Assembly: GCA_937858365.1 (NCBI GenBank)
Contig: CALLYK010000307.1
Location: 1-64,000, forward strand
Origin: an uncultured Isosphaeraceae bacterium
Lineage (GTDB): Bacteria; Planctomycetota; Planctomycetia; Isosphaerales; Isosphaeraceae
Direction: 5' to 3'
Length of the DNA stretch: 64,000 nt
In this document: positions 1 to 7,698 of the stretch, in pieces
Position numbering within the stretch: the first letter of the stretch is position 1
How the letters are laid out: each line of letters starts with the position of its first letter
Program-made: the position numbers and the translations under genes
The notes under the pieces: generated by a model
The model's input: only the letters and a program-made list of their open reading frames with translations
The model's database searches: none
What the model was told of the DNA's origin: nothing

Positions 1-215
1 GAGGATTTCCCTTTTTCGACCGGCCCCGATGACCTGAAGGAGCCGACGGGCACCCCGCTAGCTCCGAAGAGACATAGGCCGACGATTTCCCCGTATCAAG
101 GCTCGGATGCAGGGCCGCAGATAGCAAGGTGAACCCCGACGCGCCGAGGGGCGCCGCCGAACATCGCGCTGCAGCAGACACGGCCGCGCGGCATACTGGG
201 GTTGCGAGGCTGGCA

Positions 216-250
216 GCGGGCCGGTCCGCTGAGCTTGGTCGTTCCGCGGC
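216..250. repeat. 35-bp interspersed repeat, copy A
   Basis: A 35-nt block that recurs at 1050-1084 in the same orientation with one mismatch. Read on the minus strand in one frame it encodes the peptide NDQAQRTGP, which also appears in the antisense reading of the second copy. It lies in DNA with no convincing long gene. I infer a dispersed, possibly mobile or recombination-derived element; its true boundaries cannot be set from two copies. Confidence 0.7.
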
Positions 251-319
251 AAGAGGCCAATCCCTGCGAAGGGCGGCGAATCACTGGTCGGTGTCCTCTC
301 TCGAAGCTGGAGGTGGGTC

Positions 320-604
320 GTGGCTCTGAACGTCGTGGAGAACGTCGGCGGGCGGGCGCGGGGGTCCTGGCCCGGCGCGGCCGTCCTGTTCCTGGGTTTG
401 GTCGCCGCCTGCGCCGCCGTTCCGGCCGCCGGGTTCTGGCTGGCCCTCGGGGACGTACAGCTGGCCGGCAGCGCGGTCGCCGCCGGGTTCTCGATTGCGT
501 GCTGCTCGCTCCCGCTGCTGCTCACCCAACAGTTGCGGCTGCCGCTCGACCGGCTGCCGACTCGCGTCGAACCAGGCGCTGCGGCAGACGGCGAGGCACG
601 ATAG
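320..604 (+). CDS. small two-helix membrane protein, hypothetical
   Basis: A 94-residue frame starting with GTG, preceded by a good ribosome binding site (GGAGGTGG about 5 bases upstream). It has two hydrophobic stretches, roughly residues 17-43 and 51-70, separated by a short polar turn (ALGDVQL), and an Arg/Glu-rich C-terminus, as in a small inner-membrane protein. I do not recognise the family. It sits between two copies of a dispersed repeat and overlaps a long antisense open frame, so it could be a chance frame in GC-rich DNA. The start signal and hydrophobic pattern favour a real gene. Confidence 0.45.
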   Translation: MALNVVENVGGRARGSWPGAAVLFLGLVAACAAVPAAGFWLALGDVQLAGSAVAAGFSIACCSLPLLLTQQLRLPLDRLPTRVEPGAAADGEAR

Positions 605-1049
605 GTTTCTGGGACTTCAAGCTCGCCGGTGCCCCGCGGCTGCTGAGCGGGGTCGTTAAGCAGGAACGCCGCGAAGGTCTTGAGTCCTCTGCCCCCAGAC
701 CGTGTCGAGGGCGTTCTATCTAACCACCTGTTCAGACATAACGAGGCGTTCTGCCTAACAAATGTCTCGCTGAAGCAGAATCGAGACATCATGTCTCGAT
801 TCCAGTTAGCTCAACACTCGGCGGCCTGACCCGGGGACCATTAAGTGTCCTGCCCCCGCAGGTCGCTCGGTTGGTGGTCCAGCGGTGTGGGCGTCTTCGG
901 CGCGTCTGGGCCCTTGCGGGCGCGAAGCCGTGATGTGGGAATCCTTGGTGCCGTCGAGGTCACAAGTAGCGAGAGGCGAGCCGTCGAACCAGTCGCTACG
1001 GCGGACCCGGCCCGCGCGGCGGTTTCGGGTATCATCAAGGTCACACTCG
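605..1049. other. intergenic DNA without a supported gene
   Basis: Several short overlapping open frames exist on both strands, but none has a convincing start, family motif or composition. The stretch separates the small membrane protein from the second repeat copy and the transposase remnant. It is probably decayed or repeat-derived DNA. Confidence 0.5.
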
Positions 1050-1084
1050 GCGGGCCGGTCCGCTGAGCTTGGTCGTTCGGCGGC
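1050..1084. repeat. 35-bp interspersed repeat, copy B
   Basis: Second copy of the element at 216-250 (34 of 35 bases identical, same orientation, about 830 bp apart). It ends one base before the first codon of a recognisable transposase C-terminal fragment, so the repeat lies at the truncation point of that gene. Confidence 0.7.
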
Positions 1085-1085
1085 G

Positions 1086-1307
1086 GAGAACAAGATCGAG
1101 AACCGCCTCCATGAGCCACGCGACGTCTCGCTGCGCGAAGACGCCAGTCGTGTGCGAAAGGGGGCGGCGAGCCAGTTGATGGCGATCCTGAGAAACCTCG
1201 TCATTTTCCTGGTGCGAAGACGCGGTTGGAAGAGCTTGCCCGAGGCGATGCGGCACTACGTCTGCCATCCCGAGAAATCGATCGAAGTCCTGTCGAGTCG
1301 AAAATGA
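1086..1307 (+). pseudogene. transposase C-terminal remnant (ISAs1-like)
   Basis: About 73 codons ending in TGA that read ENKIENRLHEPRDVSL followed by REDASRVRKGAAS and a hydrophobic LMAILRNLVIFL segment. In ISAs1/H-repeat-type DDE transposases the C-terminal catalytic Glu lies in a similar context (IENRLHW.LDV.F.ED..R.R.GN) followed by a run of aliphatic residues. Only this tail is present: the frame upstream runs straight into the 35-bp repeat and unrelated DNA, and the N-terminal two thirds with the catalytic Asp residues are missing. It is not functional. Family assignment is by motif recall; a related IS4-type element is possible. Confidence 0.65.
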
Positions 1308-1421
1308 GAATGAAACGGCCCTGGGTCTCGGCCGCTCTCGGACTGATCGACCTGGCCGGGTATGCTGGATGGAGGCGGATCCGCCCACTCTGACTCGAGG
1401 CCGTTCCGCGGCAGGTGACCT

Positions 1422-1652
1422 ATGGATTTGCAGACCGTGCTGACCGAAGTCGATACCTGGCCCATCGACGATCGCATTCGGCTCGTCCAGGAGGTCTGGG
1501 ATCGACTCGCGGACCAAGGGCATGAGCCCGAGCTGTCCGACGCGATGAGAGAGGAGATCGACCGCCGGCTCGCAGCCCACGCGGCCAATCCCGAGGCGGC
1601 GATCCCCTGGGAGCAGGTGGAGGCCGAGGCACTGGCTCGGCTCCGTCGATGA
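1422..1652 (+). CDS. antitoxin, addiction module protein family
   Basis: A 76-residue acidic, helical protein. The pattern WPIDDRIRLVQEVWDRL followed by a RREEIDRRLA-type helix and a C-terminal IPWEQVEAEAL.R segment fits the small addiction-module component (TIGR02574-like) proteins. These pair with RelE/ParE toxins, where the C-terminal part wraps and neutralises the toxin. AGGTGA lies just upstream of the ATG. Its stop overlaps the start of the next gene by four bases (ATGA), so the two are translationally coupled. Expected to repress its own promoter together with the toxin. Confidence 0.85.
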   Translation: MDLQTVLTEVDTWPIDDRIRLVQEVWDRLADQGHEPELSDAMREEIDRRLAAHAANPEAAIPWEQVEAEALARLRR

Positions 1653-1945
1653 AGAAGGCGGTCCGGTTGCTGCCGGAGGCGCGCGTCGAGTTCAACGCAG
1701 CCACGGACTGGTACGAGCAGCAGCGGGCCGGGCTGGGCACGAAGTTCGTCGCTCAGGTTCGTGAAGTACTCGGCCGCATCACCACTGACCCTGAGCGTCA
1801 CGCGATGGTCTACCTTGATGTTCGAAAGGTACTCGTCCCCAAGTTCCCATACGTCGTCCTCTACCGCGACGATCTCACCGAAGTCCTCGTCATCTCGGTA
1901 TTCCATACGTCGAGAGATCCATCGATCTGGAAGTCCAGGGCCTAA
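1649..1945 (+). CDS. RelE/ParE-family toxin
   Basis: A 98-residue basic protein with the RelE/ParE layout: N-terminal VRLLPEARVEFNAATDWYEQ helix, a central GLGTKFVAQVREVLGRI helix, then strands reading VRKVLVPKFPYVVLYR and VLVISVFHTSRDP. The closing H-x-x-R-x-P element is typical of ParE-like members. ParE toxins act on DNA gyrase and RelE toxins cleave mRNA; sequence alone does not say which. The start overlaps the antitoxin stop. Length is normal and no damage is visible, so the module is probably intact. Its place beside a transposase remnant fits an acquired module. Confidence 0.87.
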   Translation: MKKAVRLLPEARVEFNAATDWYEQQRAGLGTKFVAQVREVLGRITTDPERHAMVYLDVRKVLVPKFPYVVLYRDDLTEVLVISVFHTSRDPSIWKSRA

Positions 1946-2542
1946 CCATAACGGCATGGGGTCCGCGAAGCCGGACCTCCAAGCCGGGTCCAAGAAGCCC
2001 GTTTGATTGGCCACCGGCCCTTGGGGATTGCTTCGATGGTCCGGGGTCGGGGACTTTCCGATGTCCTCGGATCGACCTGTCGGATCGACTCGCCGCGATC
2101 AGCCAACGCACCGCGTCCGGCGACGCCCCGCTTCGAGCGCTCAGGAAGCCGAGTGGACCATCATGCGGGCCGAGTCGACATCGCCGACCTGGAGGTGGAC
2201 GGCCTCGGTGAGAGCCTGTTGGCTTGGTCGAGCGATCCGGGGGCCTAAGCCCTTGACTCCTGGCGGACGCCCCTTCGCGGCTGGGAAAACCGAGGAGTCC
2301 CCACCCAGGGCGGCATCAGGCACCCGGACGGACTGCGGACCCAAGGCTCGCGACAGGTCTTGAGAATTTTCTCCCGTCCCCAACCTCTTAATCCCCAAAT
2401 CTTTAAGACCTCTTTTCCACTATCTGCGACTGCGCATGTCGGGAAAATTGCGTATAAGGGGGGACGTGGAGACCCTGGGTGGTCCAGGGGCTTCACGGTC
2501 CCTGTTTTCGCTTTCAAAACCCAGAATTGGAGTTCATCGAAC
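1946..2542. other. gene-free stretch upstream of conserved hypothetical
   Basis: Nearly 600 bp with only short overlapping frames and no recognisable family. The last 200 bp (from about 2360) are less GC-rich and probably carry the promoter and leader of the gene at 2543. I could not assign clear -35/-10 boxes. Confidence 0.45.
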
Positions 2543-3778
2543 ATGGCTACGCAAAAACAGATCGAGGCCAATCGTCGGAATGCTCAGAAGTCCACTGGAC
2601 CCAAGTCTCCGTCGGGCAAGGACCGCTCCCGCTGCAATTCCGTTCAGCATGGGCTGGCCGGGACGGGCGTGGTCGTGCCCGAGTCGATGGCGGTTCGCGT
2701 CAACGAGGCCGAGGCTCGTTGGTACGTGCAGAACCAGCGCGATCCCGCCACCGCGTCCGATCGGGAGAAACTCCTGGTCCGGAGTTATGTCGTCGAAGCC
2801 ATCCGCGCTCAGAAGGCCATCAGCGACCAGTTCTCCTTGGAGATCGAAGTCCGGAAACGGGCCTGCGAGTCGTGGGTGGAAGAGCGTTGGCTCCAGGCCG
2901 TTGAGGTGGCCCGGTCGCTCCGCCGGGAGCCGGAATGGACCATCCGCCGGGTCCGCCAGACCGACCAAGGCTGCGCCTGGCTGATCCAGCAATGGGAATG
3001 CCTGGCCGAAGACGTCGCCAACCAAGGGTGCGTCGAGGAGGCCGACTGGCGGCACTACCTGGACCTCGCCGGCATCGACCCCGACCGTCGCGCGGCCCTC
3101 TTGCCGGGCGACCTCGACAACGTCTTGGGCGATATCCAGAACGCGATCGCCAACCTCACGCAATATCGGGAAGAGGTGCTCGCCCCGCGCGACAAGCGGG
3201 AACGAGAGAACGCCATCTACGGGATCGCCCCCGACTCCAAAGACTTACGTCGCCTCAAGCGTTATGAGTCGGAGTCGTACCGGCGGATGGTCGCGGCCGA
3301 GAGGGAATTGAAGGCCCTCCTCAGCGGTGCGCCGGCCTCGCCTCCACCCACGCCCTCGCCCAGACCAACCCCAGGCGACACGGCCCCCAAGCCGGCCCTA
3401 GCACCGCCTGCGCCTCCTCCTCGATGGACACCGTCTCCCGCACTGGCAAAAAAGCTGGAGACAGAGCAACGCCCGACCACACCGCCCGCCGTGGTCCAAC
3501 CGCCCAAGGTGACGCCAATGGTCGCGCCTGTTCAAGGGAACATGTGTACCGTATCACACGGGCCTTCCAGTGTGACCGAATTGCTTCCGGCCCCGAAGCG
3601 GCCGCGGGTGGACCTCTCGGGTCTCTCCGACAAGGAGCTGGCCTCGCGGGTCCGCCGGATCGTTCGTCACGACCCGAGTAACAAGAAGCTACTCAAGGCC
3701 TTGCGCGCCGAGCAGGGGCGTCGGAAGCGAGTCACCGAGTCGAAGCCGTTGGAGTCCGCGATGAAGCGGGAAGCTTGA
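2543..3778 (+). CDS. conserved hypothetical with GPKSPSGK N-terminal motif
   Basis: A 411-residue protein. I chose the ATG at 2543 (GGAG about 11 bases upstream) because it places the conserved block KQIEANRRNAQKSTGP then KSPSGKDRSRCNSVQHGL at the extreme N-terminus. That is how a multi-copy family in Planctomycetes and Acidobacteria starts (QKSTGPKTP.GK..S..N..KHGL). Residues ~60-260 are helical and charged. Residues ~260-340 are Pro-rich linker (APPAPPP). The C-terminus is basic (DLSGLSDKELASRVRRIVRH ... RRKRVTESK) and could bind nucleic acid. No catalytic motif is visible and function is unknown. The family often occurs in variable genome regions. Confidence 0.8.
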   Translation: MATQKQIEANRRNAQKSTGPKSPSGKDRSRCNSVQHGLAGTGVVVPESMAVRVNEAEARWYVQNQRDPATASDREKLLVRSYVVEAIRAQKAISDQFSLEIEVRKRACESWVEERWLQAVEVARSLRREPEWTIRRVRQTDQGCAWLIQQWECLAEDVANQGCVEEADWRHYLDLAGIDPDRRAALLPGDLDNVLGDIQNAIANLTQYREEVLAPRDKRERENAIYGIAPDSKDLRRLKRYESESYRRMVAAERELKALLSGAPASPPPTPSPRPTPGDTAPKPALAPPAPPPRWTPSPALAKKLETEQRPTTPPAVVQPPKVTPMVAPVQGNMCTVSHGPSSVTELLPAPKRPRVDLSGLSDKELASRVRRIVRHDPSNKKLLKALRAEQGRRKRVTESKPLESAMKREA

Positions 3779-3813
3779 ACCCGACGGTTGTCGGGCCCGA
3801 CTGCGAAGGGGGG

Positions 3814-4218
3814 TCAATCGTCGTCCGACCCTCCTTCTTCGGGTGTCTCGCCCATGTCGGCCAGTGCGGCGATGGGCCGTCGCGGGCCGGTCTGCGCGTA
3901 GCCGAGGCGGCGGGCCACGTCCAGGACCTCGCCGTAACTCGGGAACGACTTGCCGGTCCGCATTTTGTATTCCTGCATGGCCCCCATGAACTCCAGTTCA
4001 TCGGGTGTGTACTGCTTCTCGAAGGTGGTCGGGTCCACGCGTCCGCGGCGTTCCTTGCGGGAGCGTCGCTCGGAGGGGGCCTTCGCTTCCCGGGTCTGCG
4101 CGCCTTTTCGGGAGCGTCGGTCGGTGCCCGTCCGGCGGTCGTGAAACAGGGTGTCGGCGGGAAAAGCGTCGAAGTCGAATAGGGGGAGGTTGGTCGGCGT
4201 CTGCTCGGTGTCGGACAT
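3814..4218 (-). CDS. conserved planctomycete hypothetical, basic N-terminus
   Basis: A 134-residue protein starting MSDTEQTPTNLPLFDFDAFPADT. Residues ~27-62 hold clustered Arg/Lys (DRRTGTDRRSRK, ERRSRKERRGR). The C-terminal half (FEKQYTPDELEFMGAMQEYK then GKSFPSYGEVLDVARRLGY) is a helical segment resembling a small winged or ribbon-helix DNA-binding fold of the kind conserved among planctomycetes. No enzyme motif. It is convergent with the gene ending at 3778. I infer a small regulatory or nucleic-acid-binding protein, unproven. Confidence 0.75.
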   Translation of the reverse strand: MSDTEQTPTNLPLFDFDAFPADTLFHDRRTGTDRRSRKGAQTREAKAPSERRSRKERRGRVDPTTFEKQYTPDELEFMGAMQEYKMRTGKSFPSYGEVLDVARRLGYAQTGPRRPIAALADMGETPEEGGSDDD

Positions 4219-4408
4219 GGGTGTTCTCTCGATGGCGGAATCGGTCGGTCATCGGGGGTGCGCCCGCGCCGGCTTGGGCCATCCTCCCGCGCATGCCGAT
4301 CGGTATGTCTAAGAGAGGGTTAGGATACGGGGTCAAGGCTGTCAAAACGGAAGGTCCGGGTCCTTACCCCCTGGTTCGATCAGATGGGGGCGGCGCGCGG
4401 GCCGGACG

Positions 4409-4419
4409 TGTGGCATAAT
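4409..4419 (+). promoter_or_regulatory. possible extended -10 promoter for the gene at 4553
   Basis: TGTGGCATAAT contains an extended -10 (TG-N-CATAAT, hexamer 4414-4419) within the gene-poor 4219-4552 interval. No good -35 lies 17 bases upstream. If used, the leader would be about 125 bases. Confidence 0.35.
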
Positions 4420-4552
4420 CCAAGGTGACGCGACCGGTCCGCGGCGGGAGCCTCGTCCGGTTGACCTGACCCGAGGATGGACCCCGCCGGTGGACAGGGA
4501 GGCCCACGCCTGGCGTAGCCGGTATCCCCTTCTTCCGGAGACCCTCCGTACC

Positions 4553-6232
4553 ATGTCTCAAACCTCGCGATTCTGGAAGAGGGCAGGCGCCGTCGCCGCT
4601 GGCGGGCTTCTGCTCTCGGGCGCGCTGGCCTGGGCCGACAACCCGCCGCCCTTGTCCGAGCAGCTCCTTAAACTGGCCCGGCAAGCCGAGGCGGCCGGCA
4701 ACCTCGCCGACGCCCAGTCGGCCTATCGCCAGGTCCTCCGGCTCGACCCGGAAAACGCATCGGCCAAGCAGGCCCTGGCCCGAGGAGGCGCCCTCATCCG
4801 GCGCGTCTCTCGTCTGCAAGACCCGGCGCCGGGCATGCCCCAAGACGAGCCGATGCCCCCGCAACCGGGCGGCAACGAGCCCGACCAGAAGCCGGCCACG
4901 ATCGAATCGGCCCAGGAAGCGGACCGGATCCAGGCCGAGCGTTTGACCGCCGACATCAACAACCGCCTGGCCCGGGCCCGGAACCTGATCAACACGGGTC
5001 AGGCCGCCCAGGCCCTCGACGAAATCCGCCTGGCGATCAACGCGGTCCGGGGCGAGACCAACGTCCCCGAGCAGGTCCGGTCGTCCCTGGACCGGCGCCT
5101 TCAGGTCGAGTACCGATCGGCCCTCCGACGGGAAGAGGCCGACGAGGTCGCCAACAACAACCGCCTGAGGCTCGAGGCGTCGGCCTCCCAAGAGCAACGG
5201 GCCCTGGCCGAACTCCAGCAGCGGCAAGACACCGTGTCCGCCCTGATGACGCAGTTCGACACCCTCATGCTGACCGGCCAGTACGACATCCTCTACAGCG
5301 GCGGCTTCGGCGACATCGACAAGAACACGGCCCCGTTCTTCGACGCCCGCTTGCTGGCCACCCATGCGCGGGCCCTCGTGCCCCGCGACCCGGCCCCCCG
5401 CGCGGGCATCTTCACCGCCTCGGCCATTCAGTTCTACGCCCAGTCCCTGGCGTTCGACGAGGCCAAGGAATACCGCTACATGCTGTCGATGAACGACATC
5501 CTTCGCGCGGCCGTGCCCTTCCCCGACACCAAGATCATCGAGTATCCCGACGTCGAGTTCTTCCGGAGAATCACCGAGGAGCGCCGGAGCAAGTACGAGG
5601 TCGTGAGCCTCGAAGACACCGACGACCGCACGAAGGGGATCCGCGAGAAGCTCAACAAGGTCTACTCGATCCCGTTCGAGACCGACACGCCCCTGGAAGA
5701 AGTGCTCAAGTACATCCAGAACGTGACGGCCGACGAGAAGTTCCCCAAGGGCATCCCCATTTACTACGACGAGGTCGGCATCCAAGAGGCCGGTAAGGAC
5801 CGCGCCAACACAGTCAAGATCTCCCTCGAAGGCGTGCCCTTGAACGTGGTCCTCAAGCTGATGCTCAAGCAGCTCGGCCTGGTCTCGACCGTCTCCAAAG
5901 GCGTCTTGACCATCACGTCTCCCGAAGGCGTGAGCAAGTCCACCGAAATCCGCGTCTATCCGGTTGCCGACCTGTCCATCATCCCCCTCGCCCTGATGGG
6001 CGGCGGTGGCGGCGGCATGGGCGGTATGGGCGGCGGTATGGGCGGCATGGGCATGGGCGGTATGGGCGGCGGTATGGGCGGCATGGGCATGGGCGGCATG
6101 GGTGGTGGTATGGGTGGCATGGGTGGTGGTATGGGCGGCATGGGTGGCATGGGTGGCGGCGGCTTCCGCTCCATCCCGCCCCAGGCGCCTCAAGGCCCCC
6201 TCGCCTTGCCCCTGGAAAAAAAAACCCGCTGA
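4553..6232 (+). CDS. exported TPR/STN-like protein with Gly-Met-rich tail
   Basis: A 559-residue protein. The ATG at 4553 gives a clear signal peptide (basic RFWKR, then AGAVAAGGLLLSGALAWA, cleavage before DNPPP). Residues ~35-75 form a TPR-like unit (AEAAGNLADAQSAYRQVLRLDPEN). Residues ~80-360 are helical and Gln/Arg-rich. Residues ~375-465 resemble the STN/secretin short domain (TPLEEVLKYIQ ... VKISLEGVPLNVVLKLMLKQLGL ... GVLTITS), the module found at the N-terminus of secretins and TonB-dependent receptors. Residues ~483-537 are repeated GGM units. Likely periplasmic or envelope-associated. No secretin beta-domain is present, so calling it GspD would be wrong. Confidence 0.8.
   Translation: MSQTSRFWKRAGAVAAGGLLLSGALAWADNPPPLSEQLLKLARQAEAAGNLADAQSAYRQVLRLDPENASAKQALARGGALIRRVSRLQDPAPGMPQDEPMPPQPGGNEPDQKPATIESAQEADRIQAERLTADINNRLARARNLINTGQAAQALDEIRLAINAVRGETNVPEQVRSSLDRRLQVEYRSALRREEADEVANNNRLRLEASASQEQRALAELQQRQDTVSALMTQFDTLMLTGQYDILYSGGFGDIDKNTAPFFDARLLATHARALVPRDPAPRAGIFTASAIQFYAQSLAFDEAKEYRYMLSMNDILRAAVPFPDTKIIEYPDVEFFRRITEERRSKYEVVSLEDTDDRTKGIREKLNKVYSIPFETDTPLEEVLKYIQNVTADEKFPKGIPIYYDEVGIQEAGKDRANTVKISLEGVPLNVVLKLMLKQLGLVSTVSKGVLTITSPEGVSKSTEIRVYPVADLSIIPLALMGGGGGGMGGMGGGMGGMGMGGMGGGMGGMGMGGMGGGMGGMGGGMGGMGGMGGGGFRSIPPQAPQGPLALPLEKKTR
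6000..6165 (+). repeat. in-frame Gly-Met coding repeat
   Basis: Tandem, slightly diverged units of ATGGGCGGC/GGTATG-type sequence at the 3' end of the preceding gene, translating to runs of GGM, GGGM and MGM. The near-identical short units make replication slippage likely, so copy number probably varies between strains. Confidence 0.85.
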
Positions 6233-6264
6233 CCGACCCTGACCGGCCGTCTCGGACAACCGAG

Positions 6265-7620
6265 GTGGTCCCAGTTTACCCATCTTCAAACCACATCCAG
6301 GACCGGGAGGAGCGTGCTCTTCCCGGTCCTCTTCTTTTGCTGGCCCAGGTGGACCCGAAGTCGCAAACCACGCCCAAGGCGAGCAAGGGCTCGACGCCCC
6401 CCAAGGTGAAGTCGGCCGCCGCCGCCACGGAGGCGGCCAAGGCCAAGGACGCGGCGGCCGGCAAGGGACCCATCAAGACGGGCCCCCCATCCGCTCAGCG
6501 ATTCGCCTTCTGGCGGGACTACTACAAGACCCACGACGAGACGGCCGCGAGCGTCCTGGACACGGTCACGTGGCTCCGCGCCAGCAAGGACATGACCGAC
6601 GTCGAAGCCGTGCTTGGCGGCTTCCTCTCCAGCAGGCCCGAGCGCGCCGAGCCATGGATGTTCGGCACGCTCACCACGGCCATCGAAATCAACGGTGGCG
6701 ACAAGGAACGTATCAAGGGGTGGCTCGACTACTGCGCCCAGATCGCCGAGCGAGACAACAACCCCAACTCCCTGCTTCTCGCCGCGGATCAATACCTCTT
6801 GCGGGGCTACGTGGAGAACGTCGGCCGCCTGCTGGACAAGACCGCCGAGAAGGTCCCTCACCGCGACGAGCCGTTCTTGTTGATGCTCGTGCTGGCCCGC
6901 AAGACCAACGACGCCGACCGGATGAAGTTGGCCGGCGACAAGCTGCTCTCACTCGGCTGGCCCCGGGTCGACAACCGGGTGAGGGCCGAGGTCCACATGC
7001 GGGTCCTCGACCTCGCCAAGGAACTCGAAGCCAAGGGGAAGTCCGACGAGGCCGGTAAGCTGAAATCGTGGCTCCCCGAAGCCGAGCGCCGGGACCTGAT
7101 CGTCCGCGCGACCTGGTCGGGCCACGCCGACCTGGAGATGACGGTTGAAGACCCGTTGGGAGGCACGTCCAGTCGCGACCAGCCCCGGACCGTCTTCGGC
7201 GGCGCCCTGGTCAAGAACGGTCTCGGCAAGGACCCCGAGGAGATTTACGTCTGCCCCAGGGGCTTCGACGGCGACTACAAGGTTCGGCTCTCCACCCTCT
7301 ACAACGACCCCGATCGACCCATCGACAAGGCGACCGTGGAGACGATCGTCCACGAAGGCACGCCGCGCGAGAAGAAGCAATCGTTCGTGGTCACGCTGAC
7401 AAGGCCCGAGCCGGTGATCGTGAAGCTGGAAGGGGGCCGCCGCCAGGAGGTCTTGCCCTACACACCCTTAGCGAACGCGGAGCAACCCGCGCGTCCCAAC
7501 CCGAACCCAGCACCAGCGCCCGCGCCCGCTCCCATGACGAAGCCGGCGACCAAGCCGGCCACTGGAGCACCCGCGAAAAAGGCCCCGCCGCCCCCGCCCG
7601 TCCCCGTGCGTCCTGAATGA
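6265..7620 (+). CDS. hypothetical exported-type protein with YfaP-like C-terminal domain
   Basis: The open frame gives 451 residues, but the start is uncertain. The region before residue ~29 overlaps a terminator-like hairpin, and LLLLAQVDPKS looks like the end of a signal peptide. Residues ~30-75 are Ala/Lys/Pro-rich. Residues ~75-270 are helical and TPR-like (several ~35-residue helix pairs). Residues ~275-385 (RDLIVRATWSGHADLEMTVEDP ... CPRGFDGDYKVRLSTLY) resemble the beta-sandwich of DUF2135/YfaP-type proteins. The tail is Pro/Ala/Lys-rich (APAPAP, PPPPP). The preceding gene points the same way and the pair may act together in the envelope. No catalytic residues are recognised. Confidence 0.7.
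   Translation: MVPVYPSSNHIQDREERALPGPLLLLAQVDPKSQTTPKASKGSTPPKVKSAAAATEAAKAKDAAAGKGPIKTGPPSAQRFAFWRDYYKTHDETAASVLDTVTWLRASKDMTDVEAVLGGFLSSRPERAEPWMFGTLTTAIEINGGDKERIKGWLDYCAQIAERDNNPNSLLLAADQYLLRGYVENVGRLLDKTAEKVPHRDEPFLLMLVLARKTNDADRMKLAGDKLLSLGWPRVDNRVRAEVHMRVLDLAKELEAKGKSDEAGKLKSWLPEAERRDLIVRATWSGHADLEMTVEDPLGGTSSRDQPRTVFGGALVKNGLGKDPEEIYVCPRGFDGDYKVRLSTLYNDPDRPIDKATVETIVHEGTPREKKQSFVVTLTRPEPVIVKLEGGRRQEVLPYTPLANAEQPARPNPNPAPAPAPAPMTKPATKPATGAPAKKAPPPPPVPVRPE
6301..6336 (+). terminator. probable intrinsic terminator after the Gly-Met protein gene
   Basis: Inverted repeat GACCGGGA ... TCCCGGTC (6301-6308 and 6320-6327) followed by a pyrimidine tract (CTCTTCTTTT). It lies about 70 bp past the stop at 6232 and overlaps the most upstream possible start region of the next gene, so either that gene starts later or the hairpin is only an attenuator. 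Confidence 0.5.
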
Positions 7621-7650
7621 TGAACGGGACCCGCATTAAGGTCCCCAGAA

Positions 7651-7680
7651 AGCGGCCCGCGCGTCGGAGCGCGGGCCGCT
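7651..7680. terminator. bidirectional hairpin between convergent genes
   Basis: Perfect 12-bp stem AGCGGCCCGCGC / GCGCGGGCCGCT with a 6-base loop, followed on the plus strand by CTGTTT and preceded by AGAA. It lies between the stop at 7620 and the convergent stop at 7699 and can serve both. Confidence 0.8.
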
Positions 7681-7698
7681 CTGTTTCCCCCCTTCCCA

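Noticed and set aside
58-792. Long minus-strand open frame across the first repeat copy
   Set aside because: Pro/Arg/Ser-rich composition typical of antisense GC-rich frames, no ribosome binding site, and it covers the repeat. Treated as non-coding.
4364-6289. 641-codon minus-strand open frame with His-Ala-Thr repeats
   Set aside because: It is exactly antisense to the signal-peptide-bearing TPR/STN-like gene; the His/Ala/Thr runs are the reverse complement of the Gly-Met repeats.
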